DNA from: Christiangramia crocea | Lineage (GTDB): Bacteria > Bacteroidota > Bacteroidia > Flavobacteriales > Flavobacteriaceae | Direction of reading: 5' to 3' | Assembly: GCF_022410465.1 (NCBI RefSeq) | Contig: NZ_JAJSON010000023.1 | Coordinates: 62,001 to 126,000 of the forward strand | Length of the DNA: 64,000 nucleotides | Shown here: piece after piece, positions 45,403 to 53,576 of the stretch | Position numbering within the stretch: position 1 is the first letter of the stretch | Layout of the letters: every line of letters begins with the position of its first letter | Notes under the pieces: model-generated | The model's input: the letters and a program-made list of their open reading frames with translations, nothing else | What the model was told of the DNA's origin: nothing | Databases searched by the model: none | Translations under genes and position numbers: made by a program

Positions 45403-46764
45403 CTATTGATAAAAAGAATTTTGTTCAAGGTTTGGGTTTCTGTTTAATGCATCTTCGTGAATAGGCCATACCAAATTACCCTCATCGTTCAAACCATTTA
45501 TAGGTTGCATTACATCTATAGCTCTCCCTGTTCTTACGAGATCAAACCATCGATGACCTTCAAAAGAAAGCTCAATTAAACGTTCGTGCAAAATAGCAGA
45601 TTCAACATCTCCATACATGGCCGTGGCCTCTGCCTCATCCAGTTCAGGTAAACCAGCCCTTTCACGAATAACATTTAATAACTCAAGAGCCTTTTCAGTT
45701 TCTCCTAATTTGTTTAGAGCCTCTGCCTTAAGAAGTATAATATCTGCCAAACGTATTAATACAATATTATTTGAAGAAGGGTCAGCGCTTTCATCATCAA
45801 ATCCCTCTCCAAAAAATTTCCAAATTTTACGCGGCTGCTCTTCCGAGGTATCATAAATAAGATTTTTCCTGAGATCTCCATCTTCAAATGAATTTCTAAA
45901 TTTATCACTAGGGAAATAATCACTATCTGAGCCTAATGCATATAACACACGTAAAGAATTGGTTTGAGTTTCATCGTATCCAACTTCAAAAATACTTTCG
46001 TTTGTATAACCCGTAGTAAATATTCGGGACCAGTCACTGATAGACATCAGAGAATACAAACTATTATTAAGTACCTTATCTGCGCTCTCGATGGCATTCT
46101 CATATTCATTCCTCAACATATAAACCTTGGTTAAAAGTGCATTTGCACTTCCCTTGGTAATCAATATTCTATCCTTTCCTCCCCCATAGCTATCACGAGT
46201 ATTTTCTGCTGCAAACTGCAGGTCTGCCACTATCTGGTCCAGTACTTCTTCTTTATTTGTTCTTTCTACAAATAAATCCTGCTCCCCGCTCTCGTAAGGC
46301 TCAGTAATCAATGGAACATCCCCCCATATACGTACTGCATAAAAATAAGAAAGGGCCCGGAGTGCTCTGGCCTGGCCAACAAGCTGTAAACCAAACTCAC
46401 CATCAGATACCAGAGGTATGTATTTAATTGCATAATTTGCCCGGCTAATGGTTTCATAAATAGAATTCCACCTTGCAGAGTTAATGGTTTTACTAAGTGT
46501 ATTTTGCTGTAAAACCAATGGATCGCCGGAGTGGTTTGTATTCACTGCATCGGCGCGGCCTTCACCCCAGTATGCAAAATTTAAACGAAAGGTAGACTGA
46601 ACGGCATCATAAATACCATACACACCTGCCTGAGCATCGCTGGTCGTCTTATAAAAACCCTGAGCAGAGAAACTGCTTACAGGTTCTTTGTCCAGAATAT
46701 CCTGGGAACAGGAAAACACACTAAATAGGACGATTGTAAATAATATTTTTTTCATTTCTTTCAT
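45403..46764 (-). CDS. susD: SusD/RagB family outer-membrane lipoprotein
   Basis: 453 residues from ATG 46764 (ATG 46755 is also possible; the frame to 46773 begins with TTG). Lipoprotein signal ILFTIVLFSVFSCSQD. SusD features: ARALRALSYFYAVRIWGDVP, ANALLTKVYMLRNEYENAI, RLADIILLKAEALNKLG and the C-terminal ERLIELSFEGHRWFDLVRTG. It forms the lid of the SusCD glycan importer and is about 12 bp downstream of the susC stop. Confidence 0.95.
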   Translation of the reverse strand: MKEMKKILFTIVLFSVFSCSQDILDKEPVSSFSAQGFYKTTSDAQAGVYGIYDAVQSTFRLNFAYWGEGRADAVNTNHSGDPLVLQQNTLSKTINSARWNSIYETISRANYAIKYIPLVSDGEFGLQLVGQARALRALSYFYAVRIWGDVPLITEPYESGEQDLFVERTNKEEVLDQIVADLQFAAENTRDSYGGGKDRILITKGSANALLTKVYMLRNEYENAIESADKVLNNSLYSLMSISDWSRIFTTGYTNESIFEVGYDETQTNSLRVLYALGSDSDYFPSDKFRNSFEDGDLRKNLIYDTSEEQPRKIWKFFGEGFDDESADPSSNNIVLIRLADIILLKAEALNKLGETEKALELLNVIRERAGLPELDEAEATAMYGDVESAILHERLIELSFEGHRWFDLVRTGRAIDVMQPINGLNDEGNLVWPIHEDALNRNPNLEQNSFYQ

Positions 46765-46776
46765 TTTTTTCAAAAT

Positions 46777-49700
46777 TTAAAATCCAAAATTTAACCCGAA
46801 GATCAAGGTCCTGCTTTGCGGATAAGAACCTTCGTCCACTCCGGCACGCAAACCGCTATAAGAGTTTACATCAGGATCAAAACCGGTATAATGTGTCCAC
46901 GTTATCAAATTTGACCCAGTGATATAGGCGTCAAGTCTTGCTAAACCTAAGTGATCAATAAGTTCAGTAGGGAATTGATATCTAAGATTTACATTCTTCA
47001 ACTTTATATAAGAACCATCTTCTACCCAACGGCTTTGAATTCTACTATCGCTATTTAAAGGATCATCACGAACCGGTTTTGGAAAATTAGTTACATCCCC
47101 CTGTTCTCTCCATCTATTTAAAGCATCTGTAGAAAGATTATTATATCGAACTACTGAATTTCGCTGATGGTTGATTTCACTATAAATGTCATTACCATAG
47201 GAAAACTGGAAAAATACACCAAGACTGAAATTTTTATAGGAGAAATTGTTTGTAATTCCTCCGAAAAAATCAGGAGTAGCATCACCTATGATTTGCCTGT
47301 CATCTCCATTAATAATATTATCTCCATTCACATCATCCCATATAGGATCTCCTCCTTTAAATTGTTGACCTAAGGCTCCATAAGTAACTCCATTCACATT
47401 ATCTTCATCCCTAGCGTAAACACCGTTAAATTTCCAGCCATAGAAAGTTCCTATTGGTAATCCTTCTTTTAATATATGGTATTTTCCGTTTTGTATATAA
47501 CCATTAGTAAGAAGCTCATCAGGAAGATCTGTTACAACATTCCGGTTTGAACTAATATTGAAGTTAGTATCCCACTGAAAATCGCCTACCATGTTACGAC
47601 TGTTTAAAGCGAATTCCACTCCTTTATTTTCTATACTCCCAATGTTCTGAGTTATATATGAAAAACCCGTAGTCCTCGGAATTGGAACATTGTAGAGTAA
47701 ATCATCTGTTTGCTTTAGATAGACATCCGCACTAAAGGATACCCGGTTTTTCCATAAAGCAACATCCAACCCAGCATTATATTGGGTTGTGGTCTCCCAG
47801 GTTAATCCAGAATTAGGCATTACAGTAGGAGTTGCACCAGAGTTATCTAAATAATTTGCACCTACTGCAAATTCACCTTGCGAAGTATAATTTCCAATGG
47901 CCTCATTACCAGTTTGCCCGACACTTAGGCGTAATTTAGCATCATTAACAGTCCTATTATTCTTTAAAAACTCTTCGTCTGAGAATCGCCATCCTACAGA
48001 GGCAGAAGGAAAATATCCAAATCTATTATCCCTACCAAAACGTGATGATCCATCTGCTCTCAGGTTTACTTCTGCGAGATATTTCCCTTTGTAATCATAG
48101 GACACTCTTCCAAAATACGATAACATGGAATGTTCAGTAATAATATTTACATCTTGATTGGAAATAGTTCCCGCACCATTCAAGGTCCTTATATTATCAC
48201 TTGAAAAGAACATCCCGTCCAGCCCTGTTCGTTCATACTTCCATTTTTGGAAACTTAATCCGGTAAGAGCAGACAGGTTATGAATCTCATCAAATTGGTT
48301 ATCATAGGTTACATAAGTTTCGTTACCCCACGTTAAATTATTAATTGAACGCACGGCTCCTGAATTGTAGCCTGGACGATAATCAAGTGTTGAAGGCAAA
48401 AACTCATCTTCTTTCATAGAGATATAATCCAGGTTCAGATTACTCCTGATTTTAAGCCCTTCCGTAAATTCATATTCTACATACTCATTACCAATTATTC
48501 GATTGGTTTTATTAAGATGGGTAGCAAGTTCAGCTAACCCGACAGGGTTTCTTTTTCCCCATTGATAGCCGTTCAAAGAGCCATCAGGAAGATACATAGA
48601 ATACGATGGCGGTCGTATTAATAATTCACGTACCACACTTAAATTCCCCGATCCCCCGGCATTAATACGATTATTGATTCCATTTGTATAGGACAAACTC
48701 TGTCCAAATTTGAGCTTATCAGTAGCATTGAAATCTACATTCAGCCGCGAAGTAACACGCTTATAGTTTGAATTTAAAATAATCCCATCCTGGTTAAGAA
48801 ATGAGGAACTCCATGCATACTTTATATTTTCTGAGCCACCTCTCACCGAAAAATCGACCTTATATTGTGGCGCTACTCGCAACACCTCATCCTGCCAGTC
48901 AACATCACCGTTATTTCTCGGACTTAATGAATCTAAAACAGCATAGGTTGGCTCAACCGGATTATCCATATTTTTATAAGAATCTATGATAACCTCTCTA
49001 TATTGACTAGCATTCAAAACACTTAATTTCCTGCTAATTTCACTAACCCCGGTAAAAGCATTGACATCAATCCTTGCTTTACCTTCCTTACCTCGTTTAG
49101 TGGTAATCATTACCACTCCATTGGCTGCCCGGGAACCATAAATTGCAGTTGAGGCTGCATCCTTTAAAATTTCAATTGACTCAATATCACCTGGATTAAT
49201 ATCGGATAATGGATTTAAACCAAAATTTTCAGTCCCATTTAAAGAAGACAAACTATTGGATTCAATAGGGACCCCATCTACCACATATAAAGGATCGTTA
49301 CCAGAGTTTAAAGAAGAATTCCCCCTCACCCTGATAGTTATCGCTCCACCGGGAGCTCCGGAATTGGAGGTTACCTGAACCCCAGCTGCCCTTCCCTGTA
49401 ATATCGAGACAGGATCCTGCTGGTTGCTCTCTGCTATTTCTTCACTCCCAACAGATGCGATAGAACCTGTTAAATTCCTCTTCTTTTTCCTCCCATAACC
49501 AACAATGACCAATTCATCAAGCTCATCAGCAACAGGCTCCAAAGACACATTAATCTCTTGTTGAGCACCAACAACAACCTCTTCAGATTCAAATCCCAGG
49601 AAAGAGAATGTAAGAACATCCCCTGGAGAAACTCCATTAATTCTGTAATTACCTTCCATATCAGAAGAAACCCCATTAGAAGTTCCTTTAAGTATCACAT

Positions 49701-49878
49701 TCACACCTAAAAGAGGCTCCCCTGTATTGGCATCGGTGATTTTTCCGAATATTGTTGCTTCTTGAGCAATTGCCGTAACAGATATGAAACACATCAATAA
49801 AACAGGCAAAACCACTTTAGGCAACAACCTAAAGCTTCTTGCAAAGCGTTTAGGATATTTTTTAGAATTCTGGTTCAT
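46777..49878 (-). CDS. susC: SusC/RagA family TonB-linked outer-membrane transporter
   Basis: 1033 residues, first gene of the locus. A signal sequence is followed by a carboxypeptidase-regulatory-like domain (FGKITDANTGEPLLGVNVIL), the SusC linker ELVIVGYGRKKKRNLTGSI, a TonB plug domain (VSILQGRAAGVQVTSNSG, IEILKDAASTAIYGSRAANG) and a 22-strand-type barrel ending QSRTLIFGLNFGF. It imports oligosaccharides in a TonB-dependent way. A LacI-type operator overlaps its promoter. Confidence 0.96.
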   Translation of the reverse strand: MNQNSKKYPKRFARSFRLLPKVVLPVLLMCFISVTAIAQEATIFGKITDANTGEPLLGVNVILKGTSNGVSSDMEGNYRINGVSPGDVLTFSFLGFESEEVVVGAQQEINVSLEPVADELDELVIVGYGRKKKRNLTGSIASVGSEEIAESNQQDPVSILQGRAAGVQVTSNSGAPGGAITIRVRGNSSLNSGNDPLYVVDGVPIESNSLSSLNGTENFGLNPLSDINPGDIESIEILKDAASTAIYGSRAANGVVMITTKRGKEGKARIDVNAFTGVSEISRKLSVLNASQYREVIIDSYKNMDNPVEPTYAVLDSLSPRNNGDVDWQDEVLRVAPQYKVDFSVRGGSENIKYAWSSSFLNQDGIILNSNYKRVTSRLNVDFNATDKLKFGQSLSYTNGINNRINAGGSGNLSVVRELLIRPPSYSMYLPDGSLNGYQWGKRNPVGLAELATHLNKTNRIIGNEYVEYEFTEGLKIRSNLNLDYISMKEDEFLPSTLDYRPGYNSGAVRSINNLTWGNETYVTYDNQFDEIHNLSALTGLSFQKWKYERTGLDGMFFSSDNIRTLNGAGTISNQDVNIITEHSMLSYFGRVSYDYKGKYLAEVNLRADGSSRFGRDNRFGYFPSASVGWRFSDEEFLKNNRTVNDAKLRLSVGQTGNEAIGNYTSQGEFAVGANYLDNSGATPTVMPNSGLTWETTTQYNAGLDVALWKNRVSFSADVYLKQTDDLLYNVPIPRTTGFSYITQNIGSIENKGVEFALNSRNMVGDFQWDTNFNISSNRNVVTDLPDELLTNGYIQNGKYHILKEGLPIGTFYGWKFNGVYARDEDNVNGVTYGALGQQFKGGDPIWDDVNGDNIINGDDRQIIGDATPDFFGGITNNFSYKNFSLGVFFQFSYGNDIYSEINHQRNSVVRYNNLSTDALNRWREQGDVTNFPKPVRDDPLNSDSRIQSRWVEDGSYIKLKNVNLRYQFPTELIDHLGLARLDAYITGSNLITWTHYTGFDPDVNSYSGLRAGVDEGSYPQSRTLIFGLNFGF

Positions 49879-49927
49879 AGTTAAAAATTCGTTAATTTAT
49901 AATAATGTTCAATGCAACAATTTGATC

Positions 49928-49959
49928 CAAATATAGAATTTAGGTTTTTGCAATGCAAA
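49928..49959 (-). promoter_or_regulatory. Promoter of the susC operon
   Basis: On the minus strand TTTG (49959-49956), a 20-nt spacer and TATATTTG (49935-49928), a full Bacteroidetes promoter match. The -33 TTTG lies inside the LacI palindrome at 49955-49966, so repressor binding would block it. Predicted start near 49923, about 45 nt before susC. Confidence 0.65.
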
Positions 49960-49966
49960 CGTTTGC
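49955..49966. promoter_or_regulatory. LacI-family operator O1
   Basis: GCAAACGTTTGC, a perfect 12-bp palindrome with the central CG typical of LacI-family sites, in the divergent region between susC and the LacI-type regulator gene. It overlaps the susC -33 element. Confidence 0.7.
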
Positions 49967-50091
49967 GTAAAAATATTTAACTTTTTATTATGTTTACCAT
50001 ATATTTTGGACTTAAATATTAATTTAAGCCTAAAAAAACCAATATATTGCAACTATATGATCATTATATCTAAGGATGTAAGGATAATTAT

Positions 50092-50103
50092 GCAAACGTT
50101 TGA
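50092..50103. promoter_or_regulatory. LacI-family operator O2
   Basis: GCAAACGTTTGA, identical to operator O1 except the last base, 137 bp from it and ending 4 bp before the preferred start codon of the regulator. Binding here would give autoregulation, or a loop with O1. It also argues that the ATG at 50090, which falls at the edge of the operator, is not the start. Confidence 0.6.
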
Positions 50104-50107
50104 TGTT

Positions 50108-51133
50108 ATGAAGGACTCAAGAATTACACTTAAGGATTTAGCCCAGGTTCTAAATTTATCTCCCTCAACAATTTCCAGGGCTCTGGCTGATCATCCTGCA
50201 ATAAGCGAAGCTACCAAGGAGAAAGTGCAAAAAAAAGCTGAAGAATTAGGTTTTATTCCCAACTCCATAGCTTCTAGCTTTAGAAAGAAAAAAAGCCATA
50301 CTTTAGGTGTTATAGTTCCCAGAATTGACATTCATTTCCACTCCCTGGTGATAAGCGGAATAGAAGAGTTTGCTTACAAGACTGGCTATAATGTAACTAT
50401 TTTTCAGTCCAAAGATTCTATTACAAGAGAAAAAGAAATCACCAAATTATTACAGAATAAAATGGTTGAAGGTGTTATTGTGTGTCTTGCTACGGAAACC
50501 TATAATTATGACCATTTTAAAAAATTCAGGAAATTGGGAGTGCCATTGGTATTTTATGATCGGGTCCCTTCGAATTATGACACAAACAAAATTGTTATCA
50601 ATGATTTTGAATCGGCATTTAAAGCAACTGAGCATTTAATAAAAAAAGGCTGTACCCGTATTGCTCATATTGCAGGTAACCAATCTACTCCAATTTTTAA
50701 AGCACGACTTCAGGGATATAAAAGTGCAATAAAGAAACATCATGGTAATCTGGACGAAAAATTAATTATCCCATGTAAAACTTTAAGTTATGAAGAAGGT
50801 GCTTTGTGTGCAGAGAAGTTTTTAAAATTTTCTCCAATGCCAGATGGAATTTTCTGTGCGAATGACTATACAGCAGTAAGTGTCATCCAGGTATTCAGGA
50901 AAGCGGGAATAAAAATCCCTGAAGATACCGCTGTAGTTGGCTTTAGTAACTATCCAATTTCACGGGTAATTGAACCCCATCTTACCACCATAAACGATAG
51001 GGCTTTTCAAATGGGTATTGAAGCTGCAAAACTACTAATCAGACTCATAGAGGAGGAGAAGAAATCTATCAAATCTGAGACTATTACGCTTGAAACAGAA
51101 TTAATTATTCGTGAATCTTCAATGAAACCATGA
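50108..51133 (+). CDS. LacI-family transcriptional regulator
   Basis: 341 residues from ATG 50108, chosen because the helix-turn-helix then starts at the usual distance (MKDSRITLKDLAQVLNLSPS, TISRALADHPAIS) and because operator O2 occupies the upstream in-frame ATG at 50090. The hinge is FIPNSIASSFRKKKSHTLGV. The periplasmic-binding-protein-like effector domain follows, with GVIVCLATETYN, PLVFYDRVPS and PDGIFCANDYTAVSV. It probably represses the divergent susC operon until an amino-sugar or phosphosugar effector is present. Confidence 0.92.
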   Translation: MKDSRITLKDLAQVLNLSPSTISRALADHPAISEATKEKVQKKAEELGFIPNSIASSFRKKKSHTLGVIVPRIDIHFHSLVISGIEEFAYKTGYNVTIFQSKDSITREKEITKLLQNKMVEGVIVCLATETYNYDHFKKFRKLGVPLVFYDRVPSNYDTNKIVINDFESAFKATEHLIKKGCTRIAHIAGNQSTPIFKARLQGYKSAIKKHHGNLDEKLIIPCKTLSYEEGALCAEKFLKFSPMPDGIFCANDYTAVSVIQVFRKAGIKIPEDTAVVGFSNYPISRVIEPHLTTINDRAFQMGIEAAKLLIRLIEEEKKSIKSETITLETELIIRESSMKP

Positions 51134-51136
51134 GGC

Positions 51137-51176
51137 AGGATCAATATTTAAATACAATAGTATTTCAATATTCTGT
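51137..51176. terminator. AT-rich hairpin between convergent genes
   Basis: AATATTTAAATAC (51143-51155) and GTATTTCAATATT (51160-51172) pair with one mismatch, between the ends of the LacI gene and the racemase gene. Confidence 0.4.
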
Positions 51177-51200
51177 CTACACTTACCTTTTTTGAAAATT

Positions 51201-51920
51201 TTAAATTCCGCCTGATAATTTCTTTTTCAATACCGGCTTTTCATCCATTATAAAATCTGCAGCCAGCTGTGCATGTAACTGGGTAGTGGCTATAAGTGGA
51301 AATTCAACTTCTTCCTGATCCAGAAGCATAGGAAGCTCGGTACAGCCCAGGATTACTCCTTCAGCACCTTGTTGCTGGAATAACTTTATCTGTTTTAAAT
51401 AGAATTCCCTGGCTTTATCAGTGAATTGTCCCTGGGTTAGCTCCTGGGAAACAAAATAATGTGATCTTAGAATATCATTGTGTGGTGGAAGCAGAGTTTC
51501 TATCCCAAAATTTTCTTTCAGGTAATCTGGTATGAATTTCCCAGTGACCGTAGGTTTATTACCAAGTAAACCAAGTTTAGTAAGTCCCTGCCTTTTAGCT
51601 TCCCTTCCAATAGCCTCTCCTATATGGAGGACAGGAATATCAAGTTGCGGCTGGATATATGAGTATGTCATATGTGGCGTGTTGGCACAGATCAATATAG
51701 CTTCGGCTCCCGCCTCCTGAAGCTTTTTTGAGACTTCCAGATATTTTGCGTTGATCTTATCATGGTCCTGTTGCCTCATCAGTTCAATATTGATGCTGTA
51801 TATGATTAGTTGTGGATTGGCCTGTGTACCTATTTTTTCACTAACCAACTCATTAATCAACTTATAATATACGATGGTAGAGTGCCAGGAGGTCCCTCCT
51901 ATCATGCCAAGCGTTCTCAT
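51201..51920 (-). CDS. Aspartate/glutamate racemase family protein
   Basis: 239 residues of the PLP-independent Asp/Glu racemase superfamily. The two catalytic cysteines are in AILICANTPHMTYS and GVILGCTELPMLL, each in its usual context; the N-terminus MIGGTSWHSTIVYYKLIN is typical of aspartate racemase. The gene is monocistronic. A CRP/FNR-like dyad and a -7 element lie directly upstream in the same geometry as the neighbouring sulfur genes. Confidence 0.9.
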   Translation of the reverse strand: MRTLGMIGGTSWHSTIVYYKLINELVSEKIGTQANPQLIIYSINIELMRQQDHDKINAKYLEVSKKLQEAGAEAILICANTPHMTYSYIQPQLDIPVLHIGEAIGREAKRQGLTKLGLLGNKPTVTGKFIPDYLKENFGIETLLPPHNDILRSHYFVSQELTQGQFTDKAREFYLKQIKLFQQQGAEGVILGCTELPMLLDQEEVEFPLIATTQLHAQLAADFIMDEKPVLKKKLSGGI

Positions 51921-51946
51921 AAGAAATCTATTTAAGGTTACTCAAA

Positions 51947-51990
51947 TAAAGTTACATCTTATACAGGATTTTGGCTGTAACAAATGTTAC
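51947..51990 (-). promoter_or_regulatory. CRP/FNR-like box and -7 element of the racemase gene
   Basis: Dyad GTAACAAATGTTAC at 51977-51990 (centre 51983.5) and, on the minus strand, TAACTTTA at 51954-51947 (one mismatch to TAnnTTTG). Centre to last base of the -7 element is 36.5 nt. Confidence 0.65.
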
Positions 51991-51993
51991 TCC

Positions 51994-52030
51994 AAAAAAA
52001 AGATGATAGTGGTTCTTACTATCATCTTTT
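51994..52030 (-). terminator. Terminator of the rhodanese-DUF2892 unit
   Basis: AAAAGATGATAGT (51998-52010) and ACTATCATCTTTT (52018-52030) form a perfect 13-bp stem with a 7-nt loop; a U-tract follows on the minus strand. Confidence 0.8.
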
Positions 52031-52059
52031 GTACTCTTTCCGGTAATTACCCTGAAAAT

Positions 52060-52278
52060 CTAATTTTTAGTCTGGTTTTCCTGAATATCGCAACTACCAT
52101 TATAACAACTTCCGCCGGCACAGCCAAAACCAAACAGTCCCATAAAAGACATATAGAGTCCGAGAACAATCCCTATCCACTGGTCATAATTAGCGGCCTG
52201 GATAATCATTGCAACACCTATAATTAGGTAAATTACGCGCCCCAGGGTCCACCCTTTAAGAAGTCTGTCCTTTATCAT
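52060..52278 (-). CDS. DUF2892 (YgaP-type) membrane protein
   Basis: 72 residues: a basic N-terminus, two hydrophobic helices (VIYLIIGVAMIIQAA and WIGIVLGLYMSFMGLFGF), and a Cys-rich tail FGCAGGSCYNGSC. DUF2892 helices are often fused to rhodanese domains, as in YgaP; here the domain is a separate gene whose start overlaps the rhodanese stop by 4 bp (ATGA). The three cysteines could carry sulfane sulfur or bind metal (inference). Confidence 0.85.
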   Translation of the reverse strand: MIKDRLLKGWTLGRVIYLIIGVAMIIQAANYDQWIGIVLGLYMSFMGLFGFGCAGGSCYNGSCDIQENQTKN

Positions 52279-52592
52279 GATATTTTCCTCTCCAGATTTC
52301 TCCAGCCTCCTCCATTATGAACATTGGTATACCCAAGGTTTTTCAAAATGCTCTTTGCACTTCCACTCCTCATCCCCGATGCACAGCAGGTAATAATAGA
52401 CTGATCCTTTTTCTTCAGTTTAGCCAGATTGTGATTCAGACTATTAAGAGGAATATTTTTAGAACCTTTAATGTGGCCTGCGGCATATTCGTTTTTGGTA
52501 CGTACATCCACAATAATTCCACCGTTCTTTAGTAACTCCGAATAATCAGGTTTAGGTTCAGATTTAAATAGTTGCTTTAATATATTAATCAT
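52275..52592 (-). CDS. Rhodanese-like protein, second of tandem pair
   Basis: 105-residue single rhodanese domain: GIIVDVRTKNEYAAGHIKGS, NIPLNSLNHNLAKL and the active loop ITCCASGMRSGSAKS. The catalytic Cys is preceded by another Cys. No signal peptide is seen. It handles sulfane sulfur or thiosulfate-type donors in the cytoplasm. It is 3 bp after the first rhodanese gene and is coupled to the DUF2892 gene. Confidence 0.92.
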   Translation of the reverse strand: MINILKQLFKSEPKPDYSELLKNGGIIVDVRTKNEYAAGHIKGSKNIPLNSLNHNLAKLKKKDQSIITCCASGMRSGSAKSILKNLGYTNVHNGGGWRNLERKIS

Positions 52593-52595
52593 AAA

Positions 52596-52874
52596 CTAGG
52601 AAAATTTTAAATAGTTAATTTCAAGCCAGGATCCACCATTGATACATTCAATGTTCTGTGCCTGCAGGTATCTCTCTACTTGTCCGCTTCTCATTCCTGA
52701 GGCGCAACAGAGGATAAGGGGTGCAGGTAATTGTTTTAATTCTTCCAACCTGTCCGGGATCTCTGTAAGGGGAATATTCTTAGACCCATCAACATGACCG
52801 GAACTATATTCTCCCGGGCTTCTCACATCTACGATGGTACCTTGATTTTCTTTTATTAATACTTCTGTTTGCAT
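52596..52874 (-). CDS. Rhodanese-like protein, first of tandem pair
   Basis: 92 residues from ATG 52874; the longer frame starts at TTG 52901, which lies in the promoter. The domain shows TIVDVRSPGEYSSGHVDGSK, NIPLTEIPDRLEEL and the active loop LILCCASGMRSGQVERYL, with the same two-Cys loop as its neighbour. The pair looks like a local duplication that has diverged. It is the first gene of a three-gene unit. Confidence 0.92.
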   Translation of the reverse strand: MQTEVLIKENQGTIVDVRSPGEYSSGHVDGSKNIPLTEIPDRLEELKQLPAPLILCCASGMRSGQVERYLQAQNIECINGGSWLEINYLKFS

Positions 52875-52898
52875 ATTTTTCTTTTCAGAATTATGTGG

Positions 52899-52942
52899 CA
52901 AAAATAAATCCCATAAGACTCTTGCACAGTTACTTATGTTAC
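52899..52942 (-). promoter_or_regulatory. CRP/FNR-like box and promoter of the rhodanese unit
   Basis: Dyad GTTACTTATGTTAC at 52929-52942 (centre 52935.5) and, on the minus strand, TATTTTTG at 52906-52899. Centre to last G is 36.5 nt. Predicted start about 52894, 20 nt before the ATG. Confidence 0.65.
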
Positions 52943-52996
52943 AAAAGATTTTGGTAATTTTTAGCCGGCATTTTATAAATTCCTTTTAGAAATTGA

Positions 52997-53203
52997 TCAG
53001 CTTTTGTTCAGTTCTTTATCATTGGTAATTCCAAACTTCTTTAATATATCCTCCATCAAACACCATTGGGTTAAGGAAGACTGAAGCAGGTTGGCTCCCA
53101 CAAAGGCAGTGAACCAAAGCCAGTTTATATTTACATAAATGGCAAGCATCAAACTTATTAAAATAAATGTTCCGGCTACGCCGCGTACTATTCTGTTTCT
53201 CAT
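52997..53203 (-). CDS. DUF2892 membrane protein
   Basis: 68 residues: MRNRIVRGVAGTFILISLML starts the first helix, and the second is WLWFTAFVGANLLQSSLT; then QWCLMEDILKKFGI. This YgaP-type two-helix unit with the late Cys is common beside rhodanese genes in Bacteroidetes. It is 16 bp after the PII-like gene and is probably the last gene of the efflux operon. Confidence 0.85.
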   Translation of the reverse strand: MRNRIVRGVAGTFILISLMLAIYVNINWLWFTAFVGANLLQSSLTQWCLMEDILKKFGITNDKELNKS

Positions 53204-53219
53204 TTTTAATGTATTTTAA

Positions 53220-53519
53220 TTAGATATATCTTTCAATGGGTAATACAACAGCTCTTACCGGATTATCGGTTTCGAGCTGTTCGTTATATGCTTTTACAAG
53301 CTTAAAGAAGCTGTCTATTTTGTCATCTTCGGTAAAACTAAAAAGCATTACCGATTCGTTGCCTCCCTTTTCACTTGGAAACCAACTCTGGGTAGCGATA
53401 AGAGAATTTCTATAGCCATCTATTTCTGAAGTACTGAAAGCTTCGATATGGGATTCCCTGAACAGCTTCAGGATATCCTTATGAAATTCTGATAGCGAAG
53501 TAACAATTAATAATTTCAT
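53220..53519 (-). CDS. PII-like/DUF3240-type small protein
   Basis: 99 residues with a ferredoxin-like beta-alpha-beta pattern: KLLIVTSLSEFHKDILKLF, SHIEAFSTSEIDGYRN, ESVMLFSFTEDDKIDSFFKL and the C-terminal VRAVVLPIERYI. Small PII-like proteins are encoded next to RND metal-efflux genes in other bacteria and may sense a ligand or metal. It follows the RND permease gene after a hairpin-containing 57-bp gap. Confidence 0.7.
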   Translation of the reverse strand: MKLLIVTSLSEFHKDILKLFRESHIEAFSTSEIDGYRNSLIATQSWFPSEKGGNESVMLFSFTEDDKIDSFFKLVKAYNEQLETDNPVRAVVLPIERYI

Positions 53520-53538
53520 CTTTTTACTGGTTTTAAGC

Positions 53539-53567
53539 TACCGAATCCCTGAATCAGAGATCCGGTA
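53539..53567 (-). other. Intercistronic RNA hairpin after the RND gene
   Basis: On the minus strand TACCGGATCTC and GGGATTCGGTA pair over 11 bp with a 7-nt loop. Two pairs are G-U wobbles that would be A-C mismatches on the other strand, so the structure fits the transcribed strand. There is no U-tract, so mRNA stabilisation or processing is more likely than termination. Confidence 0.45.
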
Positions 53568-53576
53568 ATTTTGGTT

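Noticed and set aside
51938-51956. GGTTACTCAAATAAAGTTAC near the racemase gene as another CRP/FNR box
   Set aside because: The half-sites are in direct, not inverted, orientation with wrong spacing; the true dyad is at 51977-51990.
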